The translations under genes were made by a program, and so were the position numbers. Below the pieces are notes generated by a model that was not told where the DNA came from, made no database searches, and saw only the letters and a program-made list of their open reading frames with translations. A stretch of DNA of 11,197 nt from an uncultured bacterium. Lineage in GTDB: Bacteria; Verrucomicrobiota; Lentisphaeria; Victivallales; UBA1829. Numbering within the stretch: position 1 is the first letter of the stretch; each line of letters opens with the position of its first letter. Positions 1 through 5,277 of the stretch are shown here, piece after piece. The DNA lies in contig URNE01000033.1 of assembly GCA_900549045.1 (NCBI GenBank), positions 1-11,197 on the forward strand, read 5' to 3'.

Positions 1-292
1 CCCAAATAGTGTTCTTTCGCACGGAGTCAATATCCTCCCAATCGTCTATTAAATCTAAAGCAAAGTAAGGTCCTTCTTGTTTTGAAGAAACTTCTATTAT
101 TTGTTCGGGGAATACTCCGTGCTGTTCTGTGTACTTCTGCAGCGCCATCTCAATCAGCTTGATTGTGGTTTTCGTCTGGGTTTCGGCGACTTTGTTGCGG
201 ACGTAGCTGGTGATGCCGAGTCCGGTTGCGGTGAGGATGCCGATAATCGAAACGGCAACGAGAATTTCCACAAGAGTGTAGGGTTTGCGCAT
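1..292 (-). CDS. Type IV pilin-like / type II secretion pseudopilin, 3' end outside the window
   Basis: This is the first 97 residues of a minus-strand gene that continues past the left edge. It begins MRKPYTLVEILVAVSIIGIL: a short basic leader, the TLVE core with Glu9 at the +5 position of a class III signal, then a hydrophobic helix of about 20 residues. This is the N-terminus of type IV pilins and type II secretion pseudopilins, which sit in the inner membrane until prepilin peptidase cleaves and methylates them. Residues 35-60 look like the usual amphipathic helix continuation. The ATG is supported by AAGGAG (complement of 300-305) and a near-consensus promoter. One oddity is Pro4 where the signal normally has Gly at -1, with Tyr5 at +1. 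Another is a fall to about 38% GC in bases 1-120. The family assignment is secure; whether it is a pilin, a pseudopilin or one of the abundant Lentisphaerota secreted proteins with this leader cannot be decided from the fragment. Confidence 0.85.
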   Translation of the reverse strand, partial: MRKPYTLVEILVAVSIIGILTATGLGITSYVRNKVAETQTKTTIKLIEMALQKYTEQHGVFPEQIIEVSSKQEGPYFALDLIDDWEDIDSVRKNTIW

Positions 293-315
293 GTCTGTTC
301 TCCTTGATTTGAGGT

Positions 316-344
316 AGTATATCACCGGAAATGCGTTCTGTCAA
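316..344 (-). promoter_or_regulatory. Sigma70-type promoter of the pseudopilin gene
   Basis: On the minus strand a perfect -35 TTGACA (complement of 339-344) is followed by a 17-base spacer and TATACT (complement of 316-321, five of six consensus bases). It lies just past the stop of the upstream regulator gene and 24 bases before the pseudopilin ATG. The pseudopilin therefore has its own housekeeping promoter and need not depend on read-through from the regulator. Confidence 0.8.
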
Positions 345-351
345 GCGGTAT

Positions 352-1173
352 TTAGACGGGAGGGCCGTTCTTGCGGAATTCCCGCGGCGAGACTCCGAAA
401 TGACGGCGGAAAAAGCGCGAAAAATAAAATTCGCTGCAGAATTTCAGTTCGTCCGCAACCTCGCGGATGTTCCGCTCTCCTCCGGAAAGAAGGTGCGCCG
501 CCCGGCGCGCAAGAAGACGGTTGAAGAACAGCTTCGGACTCTCCCCCGTGTCCGCCGTGAATTTTTTGATGAACGTCTCGCGGTTCATCCGCATCACTTC
601 AGCCATCTGCGCGATGTCGATTCCCATGTATGTGTTCCGCTGCAGAAAAGCGAACAGCGGTTCGTAGCGCGTGTAGGAGGGAAGATGATTTTTTTCCAGT
701 TCCGGAGCTCCGGGCAGACAGCGCAGAATTGCATCCCAGCAGAGAGTGCGGAGCGATGCGGTCATGTTCAGACGCGTGGGCTTTTCCAGCATTTGGCGGA
801 TCAGATCGCAACGTTCCCGGTTCTCCTCGTGCCACATGCGTTTCCGCTGTTCCAGAAGATCGATTCCGTAATAAAGTTCCAGGTTGAAATGGATGGAAAG
901 CAGAAGCAGGGATTCGTTCTGATCGTGCGTGATCTCGTGAAATGCAGGCAGCAGAACAGCGGTATTCCGTTTCAGCGGGACCGTGTCGTTCCGGTGCTGA
1001 AACGAGGAGTCGCCGTCGCTCTCCAGGATGCAGACCAGCCGGTTGAGGGGGAAACAGCTTTTCCACTTTCCCGAGTTGCGTCCGTAATAAAACGTGTTGA
1101 AGTGCAGCTCCAGCTGATTGCAGAAGGGGTGAATTCCGTATTCGTTAAAACTTGTCAGTTGAATGATGCCCAC
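352..1173 (-). CDS. AraC-family transcriptional regulator (273 aa, GTG start)
   Basis: This is a DNA-binding regulator with an N-terminal cupin-like sensing half (about residues 20-105) and a C-terminal AraC/XylS double helix-turn-helix (about 180-270). The first HTH is near residues 186-206 (IDIAQMAEVMRMNRETF). The second is near 235-257 and is followed by the family signature (FRRHFGVSPREFR). The frame stays open upstream to an ATG at 1236, but I place the start at the GTG at 1173. AAAAAAGGAG lies just before that GTG, and a plausible -10 box lies between the GTG and the upstream ATG. The gene is divergent from the glycyl radical enzyme operon and shares a 142-bp control region with it, so the likely role is control of that operon in response to its substrate or a related sugar or small molecule. 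The ligand cannot be read from the sequence. Family call is secure; target and ligand are inference. Confidence 0.9.
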   Translation of the reverse strand: MGIIQLTSFNEYGIHPFCNQLELHFNTFYYGRNSGKWKSCFPLNRLVCILESDGDSSFQHRNDTVPLKRNTAVLLPAFHEITHDQNESLLLLSIHFNLELYYGIDLLEQRKRMWHEENRERCDLIRQMLEKPTRLNMTASLRTLCWDAILRCLPGAPELEKNHLPSYTRYEPLFAFLQRNTYMGIDIAQMAEVMRMNRETFIKKFTADTGESPKLFFNRLLARRAAHLLSGGERNIREVADELKFCSEFYFSRFFRRHFGVSPREFRKNGPPV

Positions 1174-1180
1174 GATGCGG

Positions 1181-1186
1181 CTCCTT
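1181..1186 (-). promoter_or_regulatory. Ribosome binding site deciding the GTG start of the AraC regulator
   Basis: AAGGAG on the minus strand lies 7 bases before the GTG at 1173. The longer reading frame's ATG at 1236 has no comparable site and would lie upstream of the predicted -10 box. Confidence 0.75.
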
Positions 1187-1193
1187 TTTTCAG

Positions 1194-1221
1194 AATATAG
1201 TCCGCATTTCGCGAAAAGCAA
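1194..1221 (-). promoter_or_regulatory. Predicted promoter of the AraC regulator, with palindrome in the spacer
   Basis: On the minus strand TTGCTT (complement of 1216-1221) is followed by a 16-base spacer and TATATT (complement of 1194-1199, five of six -10 consensus bases). The spacer and the edge of the -35 box contain the perfect 10-base palindrome TTTCGCGAAA (1207-1216), well placed for a repressor or for autoregulation. The -35 box is weak, as expected for a regulated promoter. The predicted transcript would have a very short leader carrying only the ribosome binding site. Confidence 0.45.
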
Positions 1222-1232
1222 TGGAGAGATAC

Positions 1233-1276
1233 TCAAAAAGATATGTTTTTTGCGTTTTTGTGCATTCTCTTTTTGA
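1233..1276. repeat. 9-bp inverted repeat in the divergent control region
   Basis: TCAAAAAGA (1233-1241) and its exact reverse complement TCTTTTTGA (1268-1276) are separated by 26 bases, with centres 35 bp apart. The pair lies between the divergent regulator and the glycyl radical operon, upstream of the latter's start. It could be a pair of regulator half-sites. The arms are A/T-rich, so chance is a real alternative. Confidence 0.4.
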
Positions 1277-1303
1277 AAATCCGGTGTATTGTATCAGAAA
1301 AGC

Positions 1304-1310
1304 AAGGAGG
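1304..1310 (+). promoter_or_regulatory. Ribosome binding site of the glycyl radical enzyme gene
   Basis: AAGGAGG lies 5 bases before the ATG at 1316. It fixes that ATG as the start, in preference to an in-frame TTG at 1289 that has no such site. Confidence 0.85.
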
Positions 1311-1315
1311 TTCGT

Positions 1316-3469
1316 ATGCAGAAGACATTTGAAGAACTCAAGACGTATTTGGAAAACCAGTATCAGCATTCGTGCATCGATCCGGATTCCGGAATTGATC
1401 CCGAACTGCAGAAGACTCAGATTTTTGAATACTACCGGACCCACCGTGATGAACCGCTGATCACCGTCCGCGCAAAGTCTCTCGCCCGCCTGATGCGCGA
1501 AACGCGGATTGGCGTCGACCCGCTCGACCGCTTCGCCGATCAGATGAACGGCGGAATCTTCTACGAGCTCCGCGAAGAGATTAAAAAGGACGCCTATTCC
1601 GTCTTTTCGCAGGAGTTCTGGCGCGGTGTTTCGGAGTACTGGGAGACCGGAACCTTCATGTCCTGGCTTGATATCAGTCACACAGCGCCCGACTGGGCAA
1701 GCATTCTGAGACTCGGTGCGCCCGGACTTCTCGCCCGTGCCGAAGGTGCGCGCAAGGAGGCGAAAACGGAGAAGGAACGCGTTTTCTGCGACGCCGCGAT
1801 CTGCGTGCTCGAGGCTTTTCTGGAGCTTCTCCGCCGTTTCGCCGCGCAGGCGGAAAAGGTGAACGCACCCGACGTCGCGGAAGTTTTTCACGCCCTCACG
1901 GAACGCCCGCCGCAGACTTTCCGCGAGGCGCTCCAGCTGGCGATCATCTACGACCGCTGTCAGGAAATCGAAGGCGAACCGCTGCGTTCGCAAGGGCATT
2001 TCGACCGTCTGTTTTGGCCGTTCTACCGCCGTGATCTTGAGCAGGGAGTCCTGACGCGCGAGGAGGCGAAGGAACTTCTGAAATTCATGTGGACGAAGAT
2101 TTATGCGCAGATGAATCCGAACGGGAAAAACTTCTGTTTCGGCGGACTCGCCGCGCCCGGAGTCGACGCCTGCAACGACCTTACAAAACTCTGCTTTGAA
2201 GTTCATTTTGAGCTGAACCGCATCAATCCGAAACTATCGTTCCGCGTCCACAAAAACACGCCGGATGCGATGCTGCGCCAGGTGACGGATTCCGTCCGGT
2301 CCGGCAGAACTGCCGTTGTATTCAGCAACGACGACCTGGCGTTCGAGATGCTCCGCCGCCGCGGGAAAACGGAAGAGGATATTTACAACTACACGCTCAT
2401 CGGCTGCTACGAGCCCGCGATTCTCGGGCGCGAAATGTGCTGTTCCATGTCTGCCTGGGGAAGCATGGTAAAACCGTTTGAGGCGGTGTTCAACAACGGC
2501 TGCGCGTTCACCGGCGAGCGGCTCGGTCCCGAATGTGCGCTTCCCGCAAATTACGCGGAATTCGAGGCGGAATACTTCCGTCAGCTCGACCACGAACTCG
2601 TCACCGCAATGGAACGGACGAAGGTTTTCGAGCGGTTCTGGGATAAAGTCAATCCGTCGCCGCTCCTCTCTTCGACGATGCCCGACTGCATGGCGTCGCG
2701 CCGCGACGTCTCCGATGCGGGGACGCGCTACAACACCAGCGGCGTCATGCTCGCCGGACTCGGCACGGTGGTGGACTCTCTCGCCGCCGTCCGGATGCTG
2801 GTTGACGAACGCAAACTCTGCACCGTCGCGGAACTTGCGCAGATTCTCAGGAACGACTGGAAGGATGCGGAACATCTGCGTCTGCTTGCGCTCAAGCGCG
2901 CCCCGAAGTGGGGCAACGGCGATCCGCGGGCGGATGAGCTCGGAACAAAGCTCATGACATTCGTCTGCAACCGCATCAACCATACGCCGAACGCGCGCGG
3001 CGGAACGTTCCAGACGGGCGAATGGTCGATTGACAACAATTTCACGTTCGGACACAAGACCGGCGCCACGCCGGACGGGCGTCATGCGGGCGATCCGTTT
3101 TCGCGCAATACCGGCGCATCGATCGGCATGGAGAAGCACGGCGTGACCGCGTTATTGAATTCCGCGGTGAAATTCGACCAGGCGGAATGTCCGGACGGCG
3201 CGGTGCTCGACGTCATGCTGCATCCGAGCGCGGTTTCCGGTTCCGACGGCGCGGATGTGATCGCCGGACTTGTCCGTTCCTATTTTGCCGCCGGCGGACT
3301 GATGATTCAGTTCAACATCCTGAATGCGGAAGACCTCAGGAAGGCGCAGGAGGAACCGGAAAAGTATGACGACGTCCAGGTGCGCGTCTGCGGCTGGAAC
3401 AACAAGTTCGTCAATCTTTCGCACGAGGAGCAGAACGCGTTCATCGCGCAGGCGGAGGCGCAGCAATGA
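1316..3469 (+). CDS. Glycyl radical enzyme, pyruvate formate-lyase family, substrate unknown (717 aa)
   Basis: This is an oxygen-sensitive radical enzyme of the pyruvate formate-lyase/dehydratase superfamily. The N-terminal PFL-like barrel includes the conserved patches FDRLFWPFYRRDL and NPKLSFRVHKN. The catalytic Cys364 and Glu366 sit in IGCYEP, and the C-terminal glycyl domain carries the radical residue Gly693 in RVCGWNNKF, 24 residues from the end. TPDGRHAGDP precedes that domain, as in the family. The Cys-x-Glu arrangement is that of eliminases and decarboxylases such as glycerol dehydratase or choline trimethylamine-lyase, not the Cys-Cys of true pyruvate formate-lyase. At 717 residues it is shorter than most characterised members (roughly 760-850) and has no N-terminal microcompartment-targeting extension. 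It overlaps its activase by ATGA and is divergent from an AraC regulator. Superfamily and dependence on the activase are secure. The reaction is unknown; automatic labels such as formate acetyltransferase would probably be wrong. Confidence 0.93.
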   Translation: MQKTFEELKTYLENQYQHSCIDPDSGIDPELQKTQIFEYYRTHRDEPLITVRAKSLARLMRETRIGVDPLDRFADQMNGGIFYELREEIKKDAYSVFSQEFWRGVSEYWETGTFMSWLDISHTAPDWASILRLGAPGLLARAEGARKEAKTEKERVFCDAAICVLEAFLELLRRFAAQAEKVNAPDVAEVFHALTERPPQTFREALQLAIIYDRCQEIEGEPLRSQGHFDRLFWPFYRRDLEQGVLTREEAKELLKFMWTKIYAQMNPNGKNFCFGGLAAPGVDACNDLTKLCFEVHFELNRINPKLSFRVHKNTPDAMLRQVTDSVRSGRTAVVFSNDDLAFEMLRRRGKTEEDIYNYTLIGCYEPAILGREMCCSMSAWGSMVKPFEAVFNNGCAFTGERLGPECALPANYAEFEAEYFRQLDHELVTAMERTKVFERFWDKVNPSPLLSSTMPDCMASRRDVSDAGTRYNTSGVMLAGLGTVVDSLAAVRMLVDERKLCTVAELAQILRNDWKDAEHLRLLALKRAPKWGNGDPRADELGTKLMTFVCNRINHTPNARGGTFQTGEWSIDNNFTFGHKTGATPDGRHAGDPFSRNTGASIGMEKHGVTALLNSAVKFDQAECPDGAVLDVMLHPSAVSGSDGADVIAGLVRSYFAAGGLMIQFNILNAEDLRKAQEEPEKYDDVQVRVCGWNNKFVNLSHEEQNAFIAQAEAQQ

Positions 3470-4353
3470 GCACCGCGCGAATCGTCGATGTCAAGCATTT
3501 CGCCGTACATGACGGCCCCGGAATCCGCTCCACGGTTTTCCTGAAGGGGTGTCCGCTGCGCTGTCTGTGGTGTCACAATCCCGAGTCGCAGCGTCCCGGT
3601 CCGGAGCTGGCGATCCTTGCAAAATGCGTGAAATGCGGAGCCTGCGCCGCCGTCTGTCCGTGTCACCATGTGGAAAACGGCGTGCATACGCTCGACCGTG
3701 CGCGCTGCATCGCCTGCGGAAAGTGCGTGGATGCGTGTCTGTATGATGCGCTTGTGCTTTACGGACGCACCGTTTCGCCGGAGGAATTGATGCCGGAGCT
3801 TCTTGCCGACCGCGTCTTCTATGCTCAGAGCGGTGGAGGCGTGACGGTTTCCGGCGGCGAGCCGCTGCTGCATCCGGAGTTCTGCGCGGAGCTTTTCGAA
3901 CTTCTGCGCCGCGAGGGCGTATCCTGCGCGGCGGATACCTGCGGCGAAGTCCCGTGGAGCGCATTTGAAACGGTTCTCCCGCTCACCGATCTGTTTCTGT
4001 ACGACTTGAAACAGATGAATCCGGAGGCGCACAAAGCCTGCACGGGCGTCGGGAATCAGCGGATTCTGGAGAACCTGCGCCGTCTTTCGGAGACGGGCAA
4101 GCCGATTGAAATCCGGATGCCGATCGTCCCCGGTCTCAATGATTCGGAAGAGGAAATGGAGTCGGCCGGAAGTTTCCTCGGCGGACTTTCGAACATCACG
4201 GGCGTGCGCCTGCTGGCGTATCACTCGTTCGCCCGTTCGAAGTATGCTTCCGTCGGACATCCCGACACCATGCCGGATGCGGAAACTCCTTCGCAGGAAC
4301 GTCTTGCGCATCTCGCGGAGATTCTGCGCGGAAACGGCGTCGCCGTTCTTTAA
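3466..4353 (+). CDS. Glycyl-radical-enzyme activating protein (radical SAM, 295 aa)
   Basis: This protein uses S-adenosylmethionine and a [4Fe-4S] cluster to place the radical on the partner enzyme's glycine. The radical SAM motif CxxxCxxC is Cys29, Cys33 and Cys36 (GCPLRCLWCHNPES). An inserted ferredoxin-like region carries two CxxCxxCxxxC sets, Cys54/57/60/64 and Cys81/84/87/91, for two further clusters. SGGEPLL at 129-135 is the SAM-binding GGE motif. The two-cluster insert is typical of activases for dehydratase and decarboxylase-type glycyl radical enzymes and is absent from the short pyruvate formate-lyase activase PflA, which agrees with the partner not being a true formate-lyase. The start codon overlaps the partner's stop (ATGA, 3466-3469), so the two are translationally coupled and made together. 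Length is normal for the family. A terminator follows directly. Confidence 0.95.
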   Translation: MSTARIVDVKHFAVHDGPGIRSTVFLKGCPLRCLWCHNPESQRPGPELAILAKCVKCGACAAVCPCHHVENGVHTLDRARCIACGKCVDACLYDALVLYGRTVSPEELMPELLADRVFYAQSGGGVTVSGGEPLLHPEFCAELFELLRREGVSCAADTCGEVPWSAFETVLPLTDLFLYDLKQMNPEAHKACTGVGNQRILENLRRLSETGKPIEIRMPIVPGLNDSEEEMESAGSFLGGLSNITGVRLLAYHSFARSKYASVGHPDTMPDAETPSQERLAHLAEILRGNGVAVL

Positions 4354-4373
4354 GTTCCTTATTCATCTTGTCG

Positions 4374-4407
4374 GCGGAATCCGTGCTTGCGGATTCCGCT
4401 TTTTTTT
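4374..4407 (+). terminator. Rho-independent terminator of the glycyl radical operon
   Basis: A perfect 10-bp stem (GCGGAATCCG 4374-4383, CGGATTCCGC 4390-4399) with a 6-base loop is followed by eight T. It lies 20 bases after the activase stop and closes the two-gene operon. Read on the minus strand the hairpin has no U-run after it, so it is not an obvious terminator for the convergent phosphoesterase gene, whose stop abuts it. Confidence 0.92.
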
Positions 4408-5270
4408 CAATATCGGATCAGAACAATTTCCGGCGGACAGTTTATCCGGAGCGGAATCCAGGTCGCGCCGATTCCGGAGGAGACGATCATGGAAAAATCA
4501 TGGTCTTTCAGCTCATAACATCCGTATTCGAAACGTTTCCAGTATCGCGAAGAGGTCCTCAGAGCTCCGAAAAACGGAAGGCGGAGCTGTCCGCCGTGCG
4601 TGTGTCCGCAGAGCGCAAGATGAAAGTGGGCGAGTTCATCCGGCAGGAGTTCGGCGACGGAATCGGGATTGTGCGAGAGCAGAAGACGGAAGGGCGCATC
4701 GGAATGTTCTCCGTAAAAATGCGGAATTCCGATTTTGTAATCATCGAGTCCGTAAACGCCGAGTCCGCCGCGGCGAACGGATTCATTGACGAGAATCTCC
4801 CATCCGGCGCGGTGATAAAGTTTTTCGATTTCACGGAACGGAATCCAGCTTCTGCGCCGCTTGTCCCAGTTTCCGGGAACGGCAAAACAGCCGCGCGGCG
4901 CTTTCAATCCGGCGAGCATCTCCGCCGCTGCGGGGTAGCAGACAGAGTTCGTGACGAGATCGCCGCCGAACAGCAGCGTATCCGGCTTGAGCAGGCCGAC
5001 CGCTTCCGCGAGCGCTTCCGCAAGCCAGTCTGTTCCGAACCAGGAGTGGTGTGTGTGCGGGGCAAAGAGATTGCGGATGGTATGAAACTGAATGTGCGCA
5101 TCGGTGAAAAAAAGAAGCGACTCTCCGCAGGGATTCGGGAGAGCCGCCGCATATTCGTTCAGGAGCAGACCGCCCGGAAGGAAGCGTCTGGAGAGACGGA
5201 AACTCCGAGGGGATGCTGTGCGCCGGAACAGCCGGGTTGAGGCGGAGCCTGTTTTCCGGTAGTCCGGCAT
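4407..5270 (-). CDS. Calcineurin-like metallophosphoesterase, YaeI/YkuE/LpxG-like (287 aa)
   Basis: This is a two-metal phosphohydrolase. The family metal ligands appear in order: FFTDAH (Asp57, His59), GGD (Asp104), PGNWD (Asn134), LSHNPD (His200) and CGHTHGGQ (His223, His225). The C-terminal GIGATWIPLRINCPPEIVLI matches the YaeI/YkuE subgroup, whose members act on phospholipid-type or UDP-diacylglucosamine-type substrates at the membrane; the LpxG proteins of Chlamydia belong to this group. The usual GNH is GNW here, so the histidine often assigned to leaving-group protonation is missing. The first 50 residues are basic and lack the membrane helix common in this group. The ATG lies 7 bases after the upstream greA stop with only a weak GAGG-like site, so the true start may be further in. 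It is probably co-transcribed with greA. Substrate is unknown; a role in lipid A synthesis is only a possibility. Confidence 0.85.
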   Translation of the reverse strand: MPDYRKTGSASTRLFRRTASPRSFRLSRRFLPGGLLLNEYAAALPNPCGESLLFFTDAHIQFHTIRNLFAPHTHHSWFGTDWLAEALAEAVGLLKPDTLLFGGDLVTNSVCYPAAAEMLAGLKAPRGCFAVPGNWDKRRRSWIPFREIEKLYHRAGWEILVNESVRRGGLGVYGLDDYKIGIPHFYGEHSDAPFRLLLSHNPDSVAELLPDELAHFHLALCGHTHGGQLRLPFFGALRTSSRYWKRFEYGCYELKDHDFSMIVSSGIGATWIPLRINCPPEIVLIRY

Positions 5271-5277
5271 TTGAGAA

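Noticed and set aside
331..1200. 289-codon open frame on the plus strand opposite the AraC regulator
   Set aside because: The minus strand encodes a textbook AraC double HTH; the plus product has no recognisable domain.
1316..3469. Calling the glycyl radical enzyme pyruvate formate-lyase (pflB/pflD)
   Set aside because: The catalytic loop is GCYEP with a single Cys followed by Glu, not the Cys-Cys pair of formate-lyase, and the activase carries the extra two-cluster ferredoxin insert.
3307..4311. 334-codon open frame on the minus strand opposite the activase
   Set aside because: It is antisense to the radical SAM protein, with no motif of its own and a composition typical of a shadow frame.
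4374..4407. Bidirectional terminator serving the convergent phosphoesterase gene too
   Set aside because: On the minus strand the hairpin is followed by a mixed sequence, not a U-run, so only the plus-strand direction is supported.
4368..5240. 290-codon open frame on the plus strand after the activase terminator
   Set aside because: It starts within the terminator hairpin and is antisense to a metallophosphoesterase with all its metal-binding motifs.
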